From Opitutaceae bacterium (GTDB taxonomy: Bacteria; Verrucomicrobiota; Verrucomicrobiia; Opitutales; Opitutaceae): a stretch of 64,000 nt of DNA. Location: assembly GCA_016794785.1 (NCBI GenBank), contig JAEUHC010000027.1:372001-436000 (forward strand). Direction: 5' to 3'. The position numbers and the translations under genes are program-made. Each line of letters begins with the position of its first letter. Positions within the stretch are counted from its first letter, which is position 1. Positions 47,957-57,576 of the stretch are shown in pieces. The notes below the pieces were generated by a model. That model was not told the DNA's origin. It saw only the letters and a program-made list of their open reading frames with translations, and did no database searches.

Positions 47957-48907
47957 TTACGTGCCCTCGTAGAGGGCGGCGAGAGCGAGAAGCAGTTTCT
48001 CCAGCTCCTTGAAATATTTCTCCTCATTCATCTTCGCCTTGCGTTCGCGCAGGGCTGATATCTCCAGCTCGAGCTTGTCGCGCTGCGCGCGGATCGCGGG
48101 GGGGAGCTGGAGTTCTGCGGTGCTGCGCACGAGGTGGAACTGGTGCGCACGGACGCCGTCGAGCGCGGCGCCGTCGCGGGCGCGCTTCGTCGCGATCACG
48201 CCGCGGAACCAGTCGGCGGGGGTGCCGAGGCCGTCGCCGTTGTCGTCGAGCAGGGCGTGCTCGGTCGCGAGGCGGTTCTCCGTCTTGTAGAACTCGGTCG
48301 TGCGGTGTGACGCGCTGAGGAAGGACTCGAGCAGGGAAATCTGCCCGTCCTTGTCGAGGTCGCTCTTCGGATCAGTGATGGCCTCGGCCAGGAACTTGCC
48401 AAAGCGCGCGTAGTTTTGCTCGTTGCCGCTGCGCGTGGCGCTCACCACGACGCGCTGCGGCGACGAGAGCCGCGCGAGGAACGGCGCGCTGGACGAGGTC
48501 GTGTCGATGACGGCGAGCGGACGCTTGAAGGGCTTGAGCCATTCGGCGAGTTCGGCCGAGGCGACATCCGGGCCGCGAAGGTTAATCTTCGCCTCCTTGC
48601 CGTCGAACGTGCCGTGGCCGGCGATGACGAGCCACAGCTCCCCCTCGCCTTCCTTCGGTTCGGCGGCCAGGACCTGCTGCAGACGCTCGCGGTCGGCCGT
48701 GCCGCCGGCGTCGAGGCCGATCGCGACGTGGCGCGCGCCGGCTTGCGCACTGGCCTTGGCCCACGCCTCGGCCTGCGCGGTGATCTCCGGGGCGAAGTCG
48801 GCTTCACCGGCCGCACCGGCCACGAAAATGACCGTGGCCTGCTGCGCGGCGGCGAGCGGCGCGAGGGCCGCGAAACACAAAATTCCGATCAAACGCGAAA
48901 TGATCAT
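47957..48907 (-). CDS. caspase/C13-like protein with a lost cysteine and EF-hand motif
   Basis: 316 residues from ATG 48907. A signal peptide is visible (IGILCFAALAPLAAAQ). The fold looks like the caspase/C13 clan: AGHGTFDG has the histidine (H98) and IDTTSSSAPFLARL sits where IDTCSSG would carry the catalytic cysteine. The Cys position holds Thr, so peptidase activity is doubtful. Two calcium-binding-like loops follow: DLDKDGQISLLE (183-194, a full EF-hand pattern) and DDNGDG. The C-terminus is a coiled coil. Its start overlaps the GATase-like gene by 4 bases. A likely role is a binding or scaffold subunit of the operon's envelope complex. Confidence 0.75.
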   Translation of the reverse strand: MIISRLIGILCFAALAPLAAAQQATVIFVAGAAGEADFAPEITAQAEAWAKASAQAGARHVAIGLDAGGTADRERLQQVLAAEPKEGEGELWLVIAGHGTFDGKEAKINLRGPDVASAELAEWLKPFKRPLAVIDTTSSSAPFLARLSSPQRVVVSATRSGNEQNYARFGKFLAEAITDPKSDLDKDGQISLLESFLSASHRTTEFYKTENRLATEHALLDDNGDGLGTPADWFRGVIATKRARDGAALDGVRAHQFHLVRSTAELQLPPAIRAQRDKLELEISALRERKAKMNEEKYFKELEKLLLALAALYEGT

Positions 48908-51285
48908 GGCAGGCCTTTCCAGCGGCGCAGGCCCCACTCGGCCAGAAGGCACGCGAGGGCGAAGCCAAACATCAGCGGCGTGTGCCACGCGGGATAGGAC
49001 CACGTCTCCATCACCGGCGCGCGCAATTCGGGCAGGCGCTTCACGAAGCTCTCCAGGTCTGCCGCCGCCACGACCTGGCCGCCGGTCTTCCGCGCGATGT
49101 CCTCGAGCAAGGCGACGTTGGGCGAGAGGGAGCGAAACTCCTCCGCCGCGAGATCGGTGCTCCAGCCGGCTTCGGCGCGGCCGAGATCCGCGCCGGTATT
49201 ATTCTTCACCGTGGCCACTGCCTGGTAGCCGCCGGTCTGGCGCGGCACGTAGGTGACTTGGTAGAGGCCGGGCTCGCTCAGCGCCGGCTCCGCCTCAAGC
49301 TTGATGGCGGCGCCCGCGGCGCCGGTCGTGCCTTCGAAGACGACCGGCTCAATCTCGACGAGCACCGCGGCCTCGTCCACGGGTTGGAATTTCTCGTCGC
49401 GCACGCGCACTTGCACGCGCACTGCGCCATTGGCATCCGCCGCGATGGGCTCGACCGTGCATTGCACGCGCGCCGGCACATCGGACACGAGCCAGCGAAC
49501 CATCTGGCGCCACGCGCGATCGGCATCGACGCGCTTGACGGCGTCGCGCATGCCCCAGAGCCAGATGTCGCCAATCATCAGCGCGGCGCTGCGGCCACGG
49601 CCGAAGCGCTGCGTGGCAAGCGCCGGCAGCTCGGCGCCGCGCTCATCACGCACGGTGGCGATCAGGCTCGCGCCTGGCTTGAGGCCGCGCACGCGGTTGA
49701 AGACCTCGAATTTCGGCATGCCTTCCAAGCGCGTCCGCTCGTCGGCCTCGGTTTCGTTGAGCCGGGCCCAGGCTTGGAGCCACCCCTCGCGAGCCAGTTG
49801 GTAATTCACCGGGCCGGGTGGTTCGGCCCCGCCTTCCGGCAGATCGAGATAAACGGGCAGCGCGTCGCCGATCGGCGTGCGGTGGTAGTTGCCCTCGCGA
49901 AAACTCTCCATGCCACCGAGCATCAGCAGGCCGCCGCCCCGCTCGGAGACAAACTTGTTGAGCAGCTGCGCCTGATCGGGGGCGAAATACTCCGCCTCCA
50001 CATCGTCGAGGATCACCGCATGGTAGCCGTAGAGATCCTCGGGCAGGCGCGGGAAACCGGCGCGCAGCTCGTGCTCGTCGCGGGTGTTGAGCCGGATGAG
50101 CACGGGTTGATCGTAGCGCTGCACATCCTCGGGCGCCTGCTGGCCGAAGCCGCGGAAGAGCGGGTTGCTCGTCTCGCCGGCGCGGCCGCGGAACTCGAAC
50201 TTGGGCTCGCGTTTCGCGATGCGGATGAGCGCCACGAGCTGCACCTGCTCGTCCTCCTGCACGGCGCGGTTGAGGAACTTGAATTCCCAGTTCGGCCGGC
50301 CGGAGACGTAGAGCACGCGATACGGGCCCTGACCACGGTCAACGGCCACGACGCGCGCGTTGTTGGCGAGTGTCGCCTCCTCGCCTGGCGGCGTCGGCGC
50401 GCCGGGCACGGGCGTCTCGGTCGGCGTGCTCGCCCGCACTTGATAAAACGAGAGGCCGGGCTTCTCCGGCTTGAGCTGGAAACGAAACGCAATCGCCTCG
50501 CCGTCCCCGCGTGCATCAGCCGTCTGCTCCTGCACCACGCGCCCCGAGCGATCGACGAGCTGCGCCTTGATCGGGCGGCCGCGGAATCCGGTGGCCATCA
50601 CATCGGCCTGCAATGACACGGGCGCATCCTCGAACGAGGTCTGCGTGACCGCCACCTGCTGCACCGCGATGTCCTTCACCGCCCCCGCGCGGCCGATCAC
50701 GACCGGATAGATCGGCGGCAGGCCCCGCAGGTCGGGCAGCACTCCGCCGGCGAGATCGGTGGCGTTGCCATCGGTGAAGAGGAAAGCGCCGGCGAGTGGC
50801 CGGCCCTGGAAACGGTCGCCCAGGGTCTTCAGCGCCGAGGCCAGCGCGGTCGAGCGGCCCTCGAAGGTCAGCTCCGAAAAATCCCGCGTCGCCTGCAGCC
50901 GCGCGTCGAACAGATAGCGACGCACATCAAAGTTCGTCGCGAGCGCCCCCTGCCAGGCGGAGTCAGTGGCATCGACGAGCTGGCGCAGGCCCTCCCCGCG
51001 CGTCGCGCTTTCGCCGCGATCGCGGACTTGGAGACCCTGGCTATTGTCGGCCACAACCGCAAAGAGGTTCGCGCCCGGCCGTGCCCGCTGGCCCAGCCAG
51101 AGCGGTTCGAGCAGGCAGAGGGCGAGCGCCGCGAGGCCCAGGGCCTTGAGTCCGAGGCAGACCCAGCGCAGCGGATGGCCGGCCGCGGCGCGATAGCTCC
51201 ACGTGAGCACCAATGCCGCCACGGCCGCGAATAGAAGCACAGGCACAAGCCAGTGCAGGGCGGAGAGTGTGAGGGAGGAGGTCAT
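48904..51285 (-). CDS. membrane protein with VWA-like and glutamine-amidotransferase-like domains
   Basis: 793 residues. Two N-terminal transmembrane helices (about 10-62) are followed by a VWA-like domain with a degenerate metal site (ADNSQG). Then comes a class-I amidotransferase-like region (YHAVILDDVEAEYFAPDQAQLLNKFVSERGGGLLMLGGMESF) lacking an obvious catalytic cysteine, then beta domains, and a C-terminal helix (TPLMFGFALACLLAEWGLRRW). This layout is common next to MoxR/BatA genes in Planctomycetes and Verrucomicrobia. It is separated from the coiled-coil gene by 214 bases of repeats. Confidence 0.8.
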   Translation of the reverse strand: MTSSLTLSALHWLVPVLLFAAVAALVLTWSYRAAAGHPLRWVCLGLKALGLAALALCLLEPLWLGQRARPGANLFAVVADNSQGLQVRDRGESATRGEGLRQLVDATDSAWQGALATNFDVRRYLFDARLQATRDFSELTFEGRSTALASALKTLGDRFQGRPLAGAFLFTDGNATDLAGGVLPDLRGLPPIYPVVIGRAGAVKDIAVQQVAVTQTSFEDAPVSLQADVMATGFRGRPIKAQLVDRSGRVVQEQTADARGDGEAIAFRFQLKPEKPGLSFYQVRASTPTETPVPGAPTPPGEEATLANNARVVAVDRGQGPYRVLYVSGRPNWEFKFLNRAVQEDEQVQLVALIRIAKREPKFEFRGRAGETSNPLFRGFGQQAPEDVQRYDQPVLIRLNTRDEHELRAGFPRLPEDLYGYHAVILDDVEAEYFAPDQAQLLNKFVSERGGGLLMLGGMESFREGNYHRTPIGDALPVYLDLPEGGAEPPGPVNYQLAREGWLQAWARLNETEADERTRLEGMPKFEVFNRVRGLKPGASLIATVRDERGAELPALATQRFGRGRSAALMIGDIWLWGMRDAVKRVDADRAWRQMVRWLVSDVPARVQCTVEPIAADANGAVRVQVRVRDEKFQPVDEAAVLVEIEPVVFEGTTGAAGAAIKLEAEPALSEPGLYQVTYVPRQTGGYQAVATVKNNTGADLGRAEAGWSTDLAAEEFRSLSPNVALLEDIARKTGGQVVAAADLESFVKRLPELRAPVMETWSYPAWHTPLMFGFALACLLAEWGLRRWKGLP

Positions 51286-51310
51286 GCGCGGACGGGCGGA
51301 TTATTTTTCG

Positions 51311-51386
51311 GTAGCCCGCCTCGTGAGAGGCGGCATTCTCTCGCGCTCAAACCGACGTCGGTCCCGGCTCTCACGAGCCGGGCTAC
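51311..51386. repeat. palindrome with GTAGCCCG ends, inside the MoxR operon
   Basis: GTAGCCCG (51311-51318) and CGGGCTAC (51379-51386) are terminal inverted repeats. CCGCCTC/GAGGCGG and the perfect CCCGGCTC-TCAC-GAGCCGGG (51363-51382) form two hairpins, with the 12-base palindrome ACCGACGTCGGT between them. Confidence 0.85.
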
Positions 51387-51405
51387 AAAAAACCGGCTCC
51401 TCGTA

Positions 51406-51473
51406 GCGGCGGGCGTCCCTGCCCGCCGAGGTTCGACGAGCATCCCGAACCGGCGGGCAGGGACGCCGGCCGC
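51406..51473. repeat. palindrome with 23-base arms, adjacent to the previous one
   Basis: Two 23-base arms (51406-51428 and 51451-51473) are inverted repeats with one mismatch, and GGTTCG/CGAACC pair inside. Together with the element at 51311 it fills the only large gap of the operon, between the coiled-coil gene and the GATase-like gene, where it could shape differential transcript stability. Confidence 0.85.
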
Positions 51474-51499
51474 TGCAGAGAGGCTGAAATCGACTAATC

Positions 51500-54400
51500 T
51501 CATTTGTCCTTCCCCAGTTCCTCGTAGTAGCGGCGCACGGATTCGGCGAAGCGGTTCGGCACCGGATCGCGATCGATCGGGGTGAGGGTCTGCTTCGAGT
51601 CGCGGCGCGCCAGCTCTTCGGCCACGCGGTTTCGCACCTCGACGAGCGGCTTGATGATCTCGAGCTGCACGACCGTCCAGTCGGGCTTCTTCTGATCCTG
51701 GCGGAAATCGCGCCGCAGCGTGCGGGCGCGCTCGCGGGCCGCGGCGAGGGCGTTGCGCATCTCGGGCGTCTCGACGAGGTCCTCGACATCGCGCAGGCGC
51801 TCGTTCCAGCGGTTGAAATTCTCGCTCGTGAGGGGGCCGACATTCACTCGCCCACCCTCCCAGCCACCAAGGCCGCCCCCGCGATCGTTGCCGACGTTGA
51901 AGGCATTGCCGATGTCCAGTCCTCCGCGTTCGTTGCCGTCGCGGCCTTCGCGGGGATTCAGATCCCCGCGGTTGCGCGCATCAGCGAGTTGACGCTGGCC
52001 GCCCCGACCGCCTCCTTGGCCGCCCTCGGCCGAACCCTCGCCTGGCTGCTGACCTTGGCCCTGCTGTCCGCCCGGTTGCTGGCCGTCGGCCTGTGCGGTC
52101 TGTTCACCGGGCTGCTGACCCTGGCCGGGTTGTTGACCGGGCTGTTGTCCGCCCGGCTGATTGCCGCGACCGGCCGTCTTCTGCTGGGAACGCTCACCAC
52201 GCTGGCCGGGTTGCTGGCCCTGCCCTTCACTCTGGCCCTGGCCTTCGCCGGGTTGCTCACCCTGTCCCGGCTGGGAAGGATCATTCTGGCCCGGCTGCAT
52301 GCCGGCCTGACGCTGGTCGCCTTCGCCGCGGCGTTGGCCGGGGCGGTTGCCTTGCTTTTCGGCGTTGGACTGCTCGCCCCCGGGCTGCTGGCCGCCGGCC
52401 TGCGCGAGTTCACGGCGGAGCTGATCGGTGAGGGCGTCGAGTTCGTTCTGCGCGAGCTTGAGTTGCTCGGCATCGTCGCCGAGCACGCTTTCGGCGGCGC
52501 GCTCGACGCCGCGGCGTAGATCGTCGATTTCGTTGCGCGCGCTCTGCGCGGCCTGCCGCGCCTGTGGCAGATGGCCGTCCTTGAGCAGATCGCGGGTGAG
52601 CTGCAGGGCCTTGCCACCCTCTTCGCTTTCCGCGGTCTTGTTGAGCCGGTCATAGAGGTCGCGGGTCATGCGCCCGCTGTTGAGGAGTTCGTTGCGGGCC
52701 TGCTTCACCGTCGCGGCATCATCGCCCGAGACCTTGCGCACGCTGTCGTAGAGCTGGCGCGAGAGGAGCGGCTCGGTGTTCTCGGCCTGCTCGGAAAGCT
52801 GCGTGGCGCGATCGACGAGGCGGTTCATGCGGTCGCGCTGCTCGCCGAGCTTGTCGTCAAGTTCCTTGCGGTCGTCGGAGTCGCCGAGGGTCTTGCGGCG
52901 ACTGCGCTCGCCGCCGTTGGCCATCTGATCGATCTTCTGGCCGAGTTCCTCCTGTTCGCGGGAAAGCTCGCGGGCTTCGTTGCGCATCTCGCGGAGGTCA
53001 TCGGCAAACTGGTTGGAGTTCTGCTTCCGGAGGTCGTCGCGCATCTGCTGCATCTGGCGCTGCGCGCGCGTGCCGGAGGCGAGCGCCTGCGCGACGGAGC
53101 CTTGCTCCGCGGCGTCGGCGGCCTTCTGCAAATCCTCGCGCGTCTGATCGAGTTCCTGCCGCTGCTGCGACATGCTCGACTGGTTTTCCGCGCGGTCCAT
53201 GCGCTGCTTCACCTCGTCGGCGTCGGCCAGCATCTGGCGCTGCTCCTCCTCGAGGCGCTTGAGGCGGCGCTTGAGCTCCTCGCGCTGCTGCTCGGTCTGC
53301 GCCTCCTGCAGCGCGGTCTGAAGTTCCTTCAGGCGCTCGTTGATGTCCTGCTGCCGGCGGGCGAGTTCCTGGAGGCGGTTGATCACGGCCTGCTGCTCGC
53401 GGCGCTCCTGGCTCTGCGGGGCCTTGGCCTGCCGCTGGGTCTCGTAGCGCTTGTCCGCCTGCTTGAGGTCAAGCTGATCAATCTGGCGCTGGTTGCCCTG
53501 TTTGCCGCCGCCTCCGCCGCCGCCCTTCTTGTTGCGGGTGACGTTGGTCTCGCGCGCCTGGAGGCGGAGGAGCGCCTGGTAGGCGGCCTGTTCCGCGGGC
53601 AGCGCCTGCGCGAGCAACGCGGGGTCCTTGGCAGCGTCTTTCAGTTTCTCGACCGCCTTCTCCATCTCGGCGATGGCGGTCTTCCAATTCGCCTGCGCGC
53701 GCGGCGACCGGGCCTCCTCAGCGGCTTCCTGCGCCTGTTCGAGCGCCTGCTCCTGGCTCTCGCGGACAATCTTGGCATCCGCCTCATAGGCGGGCGTGCG
53801 GCCTTCACGCTGAAGGCGCCAGGTGGCGCTGATGATTTGCTTTTGCAGCTCGGTGAGCTTGCGGGCCTCGGCCCCCTGGCCGCCGCCCTGCTGTTCGCCC
53901 TCGCCGGATTCCATGTTCTGGCTCTCGCGGAAAATTTCGTCGAAGGGCCGCACCTCGCCAAAGAACAAATCGCCCTGCGTGCGGCGCGGCTTGCCGTCAG
54001 GCCCGATGTCCTCGGCCCAGACGAACCACGACACGAGGTCGTCGGGCTTGGCGCCGAGCTCCTCGAGCTTCAGCAAGTGCGAGAACCCTTTCTTTTCCTT
54101 CGCGCCAGCGTCTTTGCCGAGTTCGAGAAACTTCGGCTCCGCCCCGCCGATGGAATAGGCCAGTCCGAACGCCGCCGTGCCAAAATCGTCCCACACCGTG
54201 CCCTCAAACGCCACCTCCTCGATGGCCGACGGGCGCACATCGCCGCGCGGCGACGCGAGGCGCAGCTCCGGCGGCCGGTTGGGCTGCACATCGATCACGA
54301 AGGTCGAGTTCACCTTGTTGGCGCGACCCTCGGTGTCGATGAGCTGGAGATCGTAGGTGAGGCTCTTGGCCGGGGAGAGTTCACGCAGCGTCGCGACGGC

Positions 54401-55408
54401 CTGGTCGGGCGAGACCGTGAGCGCGATTTCCGTCTTCTTGCCGTCGCGCGCGACGAGTTTGGCGGACTTGACGGGCTTGTTGAGCTGGAGCGAGAAGTCC
54501 ATCTTCGTGCCCTCGACGGCGCTGACGCGGCGCGTGTCCTCGATGCGCTTGGGCGCGAGCTTGGTGTAGCCGGGAAACGCGAGCTCCACGTCGGAGCGCA
54601 CGAGCTTCGGGTGCTCGAAGACCGTCACCTTGAAATCCCGCGTGCGCTCGCCGCGATACTCGAGGTGATAGGAGAATTCCTTCGTGACCTCGGGCAGGCT
54701 GGCGCCGAAGACCGGATCGCCGAGGCTTTTCACGAGCGTCACCGCGCGCGGGGCGGCGCCGCTCTCGCGGATCACCATGCTGACATTCGGCGGCAGCGCC
54801 CCGCCGAACCGCGCGAGCACCACAAACGAATCCCCGCGCTCCACGCTCGCATCGCCGGGTGTGACGGCCACGCCGTCGGCGCCGACCCATTGCGGCTTCT
54901 CGCCGTGGATCGTCGTCACGCGCAGGTGGGAGAGCGCGTAGATGAAACCGCCGAGCGCCAGCACCTGCATGAACGCGCCGGCCACCAGCCGCGACCTGGG
55001 CACGACCCCGCGCCAATCCTTCTGCTGGCTCTTGCTCACCGCCTCCTGGATGACGCGATATTGGAGATAGCCCGGCTCCTGGCCCGATTCGATTTGTTGC
55101 TGCACGGCCGTGAGCAGCACGCCGTTGAGTTCCGGGTTCTGCTGCTCGATCCGTCGCGCGATCCAGCGCAAATCGGGCGCGCGCGAGAACTGCACAAAGA
55201 TCACGATCGTCGCGGCGACCGCCGTGAGGGCCATCACGATCGGCAGCACGTGGCGCGAGGCGCCGCCCGTCGCGCCCAGCGCCCAGACCAAGGCCACGGT
55301 GACGAGGGCCGCCACCGCCCAGCAGACGGCGAGCGCGCGCCACACGGCGACCCAGCGGAAACGTTTGGCGACACGCAGCAGGCGGGATTTCAGGAAGTCT
55401 TCTTTCAT
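51500..55408 (-). CDS. very large membrane-anchored coiled-coil protein (DUF4175-like)
   Basis: 1302 residues from ATG 55408. Two or three N-terminal membrane helices (about 18-150) precede a beta-rich domain. A very long Gln/Glu/Arg-rich coiled coil follows (about 520-1040), with a run of seven glycines at about 660 (KKGGGGGGGK). A Pro/Gly/Gln-rich stretch near 1060-1190 is made of GQQPGQ-type repeats, then a small C-terminal helical domain. It resembles DUF4175-type proteins that accompany MoxR/BatA genes. Its start overlaps the BatA gene by 4 bases. Likely an envelope-spanning structural component; function unknown. Confidence 0.78.
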   Translation of the reverse strand: MKEDFLKSRLLRVAKRFRWVAVWRALAVCWAVAALVTVALVWALGATGGASRHVLPIVMALTAVAATIVIFVQFSRAPDLRWIARRIEQQNPELNGVLLTAVQQQIESGQEPGYLQYRVIQEAVSKSQQKDWRGVVPRSRLVAGAFMQVLALGGFIYALSHLRVTTIHGEKPQWVGADGVAVTPGDASVERGDSFVVLARFGGALPPNVSMVIRESGAAPRAVTLVKSLGDPVFGASLPEVTKEFSYHLEYRGERTRDFKVTVFEHPKLVRSDVELAFPGYTKLAPKRIEDTRRVSAVEGTKMDFSLQLNKPVKSAKLVARDGKKTEIALTVSPDQAVATLRELSPAKSLTYDLQLIDTEGRANKVNSTFVIDVQPNRPPELRLASPRGDVRPSAIEEVAFEGTVWDDFGTAAFGLAYSIGGAEPKFLELGKDAGAKEKKGFSHLLKLEELGAKPDDLVSWFVWAEDIGPDGKPRRTQGDLFFGEVRPFDEIFRESQNMESGEGEQQGGGQGAEARKLTELQKQIISATWRLQREGRTPAYEADAKIVRESQEQALEQAQEAAEEARSPRAQANWKTAIAEMEKAVEKLKDAAKDPALLAQALPAEQAAYQALLRLQARETNVTRNKKGGGGGGGKQGNQRQIDQLDLKQADKRYETQRQAKAPQSQERREQQAVINRLQELARRQQDINERLKELQTALQEAQTEQQREELKRRLKRLEEEQRQMLADADEVKQRMDRAENQSSMSQQRQELDQTREDLQKAADAAEQGSVAQALASGTRAQRQMQQMRDDLRKQNSNQFADDLREMRNEARELSREQEELGQKIDQMANGGERSRRKTLGDSDDRKELDDKLGEQRDRMNRLVDRATQLSEQAENTEPLLSRQLYDSVRKVSGDDAATVKQARNELLNSGRMTRDLYDRLNKTAESEEGGKALQLTRDLLKDGHLPQARQAAQSARNEIDDLRRGVERAAESVLGDDAEQLKLAQNELDALTDQLRRELAQAGGQQPGGEQSNAEKQGNRPGQRRGEGDQRQAGMQPGQNDPSQPGQGEQPGEGQGQSEGQGQQPGQRGERSQQKTAGRGNQPGGQQPGQQPGQGQQPGEQTAQADGQQPGGQQGQGQQPGEGSAEGGQGGGRGGQRQLADARNRGDLNPREGRDGNERGGLDIGNAFNVGNDRGGGLGGWEGGRVNVGPLTSENFNRWNERLRDVEDLVETPEMRNALAAARERARTLRRDFRQDQKKPDWTVVQLEIIKPLVEVRNRVAEELARRDSKQTLTPIDRDPVPNRFAESVRRYYEELGKDK

Positions 55409-57576
55409 GGGTTTGCTCCTTCGGTTGCGAGGGCGGCGCGCCGGGCGGTGCGGCCCGCAAGGACCGACTCGATCAGCAGGACGGCAAGCGTCGCCACGAT
55501 AAACCAACGCCAAAGTTTCTGCCGGCTCTCGGCCTCGATGCCTTGCAACAGCGACTTCTTCTCCGCGGGCACCACCGCCTCGACCTTCGCCTTGGCCACG
55601 GGCACGCCAAGCTGCTCCAGCTCGTCCGGACCGAGCGGCGCAGTCCGGCTTTCGTTGGCGTCGAGGTTCACGGCAAAGCGCCGCGGGCGCAAACCGCCGG
55701 TGACCTCATAGATGCCCGGCTGCGTCGTCGCCAGAAACTCACCTTTGGTGATCGTAACGACGCCACCACCCGGCGGCTTAACTGTAAGCATAACATCCTC
55801 AGACTTCACCACCACGGGCGCACCATTTCCTACATCAATGGACATCGGCGCGCGATCAGTCGGCAACACGACCTCGTCTCCCACGAAATACTGAGAAGCG
55901 AAGCTCGCCACGCCACCCGCCTGCTCCAGCAGAGACCACATGAGCGGCACAAACTTTGACGACACCGCGAGCTGGCTGTCGTCCGGCTGCCAGCCGCTCG
56001 CGATCGCGTAGATTCGGCCACGGCCGACGGGCACTTCCGCCACCGCGGGATCGCCGTGGTCGAACTTGGCCACCATGCGTGCACCGGCGACGCCGCTCAG
56101 GTCGAGTTTCCGGAATTTCCAGAAACGGATCTTGGTGAAATCGCTGAACCGCGGATCGGCGAACGCCGCAAAGAGCGGATGTTGAAAATCGATCTCCGAG
56201 AACATCGCGTAGTTGCCGGTCCGTCCCTCCTCGACTGACACGGGCTCACGGCCGAGCAACGCGCCGAGCGTCGGGCCGATGCCGGGATTCTTCGCCACGA
56301 CGACGATCGTCTTGCCGGCCTGGGCTTGCTCGCGCAGGGCGGCGGCAGTCGCGGGCGAAAGCGCATCGCTCACAAAGATGACACTCGCCGCCGCCACATC
56401 GGCGGGCGACAGCGGGCCACCGGGCGCGACGGCGGTCACCTGCACCGTGACCCGCGGGGTCTCCGCAAAGGCCCGGCGCAGGAAAAAGAGCGGCTGCGCC
56501 GGATCCTCCGCCACGTCGCGGCCGATCCAGAGGACGTTGGTGCGCTGCTGCGCGGGCGGGATGACGTAGGCGGTGTTGTCGAACCCCTCGTCGTCACCCG
56601 AGAGTGAGATTTGCTCCAGTCCGGCGACGCCCTTGGGCACTGGCACGGCAAAAACCCGGCTCTGGCCCGGCGGCACGTAGGCATCGAGCGGGGGCACAAT
56701 GAAGTCCGGGGCCGCGCCGGCCACCGCGGCGGGGCGCGCCCAGCCGAGCTTGAACTGCTCGCGGGTGGAATCGGCGGCGTTGGTCACGCGCACGCGCACC
56801 GGCGCATCAGCCGTGCGCGTTGAGTCCGGTCCATCGGCGACGATCTGCACGCCGGCGTTGGTGGGTTGCCGGGCCTTCACCGCTTCGAGCGTGAGCTCCA
56901 CGCCTTTCGGCCATTCGTAAGCCTGCAGCGCATCGAGCCGGCTCCCCGCCTGCAGATCGCTGACGAGCACGATGCCGCGCGGGCCGGCGGCGTTCTTGCC
57001 ATCCTCGCCCTCGGCGAGGGCCTCGGCGGCGGTGACGAGCGCGTTGCCCAGCTGGGTGCCTCCCCACGAAGGCGAGAGCGCGGCCAGGCGCCCGATGGCC
57101 AAGGCGACCCGCTCGGCAGGCGCGGCGCGGTTCCAATCCTCGAAGGACAGGAGCGTGGTCGCCTTCTGATCGAAAGAAATCACCGCCACCTGATCGACCG
57201 GCGCGGCGCGGCGGAGCACCGCCTCGGCCCGAGCACGCGCGGCGGCCCACACGCCGTCGCGGCGCATGCTGGCGCTCGTGTCCACGAGGACGACCGTGCG
57301 CCGCGGCTGTGCGGCGGTGGGATCATCGACGGGGGCCTGCGTGAAGAAGGGCCGCGCGAAACCCAGCGCGAGCAACGCGAGCGCGGCGCAGCGCAGGAGG
57401 AGGAGCAGAAGATGCTCGAACCGCTGGCGCTTGGAGATGCGCGGCGGGCTCGGCTGGAGAAACATGAGCGAGCTGAACGCGGTGCGTTCGCGCGTGGTGC
57501 GCCGCACGAGGTGGTAGATGATCGGCGCGGCGAGCGCGAGGCCGCCGAGGAGGAAGAGCGGCGTGAGGAAGTTCAT
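55405..57576 (-). CDS. BatA-domain and von Willebrand factor A protein
   Basis: 723 residues. It starts with a BatA-type N-terminal helix (MNFLTPLFLLGGLALAAPIIYHLV), a second helix, and a VWA domain with an intact metal-ion site (LVDTSASM, about 100). A beta domain and a C-terminal helix follow. A GATase-like stretch (AQAGKTIVVVAKNPGIGPTLGALLG) lies in the middle. It would bind partners in a MIDAS-dependent way at the inner membrane. Its start overlaps the DUF58 stop region by 4 bases. Confidence 0.85.
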   Translation of the reverse strand: MNFLTPLFLLGGLALAAPIIYHLVRRTTRERTAFSSLMFLQPSPPRISKRQRFEHLLLLLLRCAALALLALGFARPFFTQAPVDDPTAAQPRRTVVLVDTSASMRRDGVWAAARARAEAVLRRAAPVDQVAVISFDQKATTLLSFEDWNRAAPAERVALAIGRLAALSPSWGGTQLGNALVTAAEALAEGEDGKNAAGPRGIVLVSDLQAGSRLDALQAYEWPKGVELTLEAVKARQPTNAGVQIVADGPDSTRTADAPVRVRVTNAADSTREQFKLGWARPAAVAGAAPDFIVPPLDAYVPPGQSRVFAVPVPKGVAGLEQISLSGDDEGFDNTAYVIPPAQQRTNVLWIGRDVAEDPAQPLFFLRRAFAETPRVTVQVTAVAPGGPLSPADVAAASVIFVSDALSPATAAALREQAQAGKTIVVVAKNPGIGPTLGALLGREPVSVEEGRTGNYAMFSEIDFQHPLFAAFADPRFSDFTKIRFWKFRKLDLSGVAGARMVAKFDHGDPAVAEVPVGRGRIYAIASGWQPDDSQLAVSSKFVPLMWSLLEQAGGVASFASQYFVGDEVVLPTDRAPMSIDVGNGAPVVVKSEDVMLTVKPPGGGVVTITKGEFLATTQPGIYEVTGGLRPRRFAVNLDANESRTAPLGPDELEQLGVPVAKAKVEAVVPAEKKSLLQGIEAESRQKLWRWFIVATLAVLLIESVLAGRTARRAALATEGANP

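Noticed and set aside
52571..55711. 1046-codon plus-strand frame opposite the coiled-coil gene
   Set aside because: Leu/Ala-rich shadow of the Gln/Glu-rich coiled coil; it spans the boundary of two real genes.
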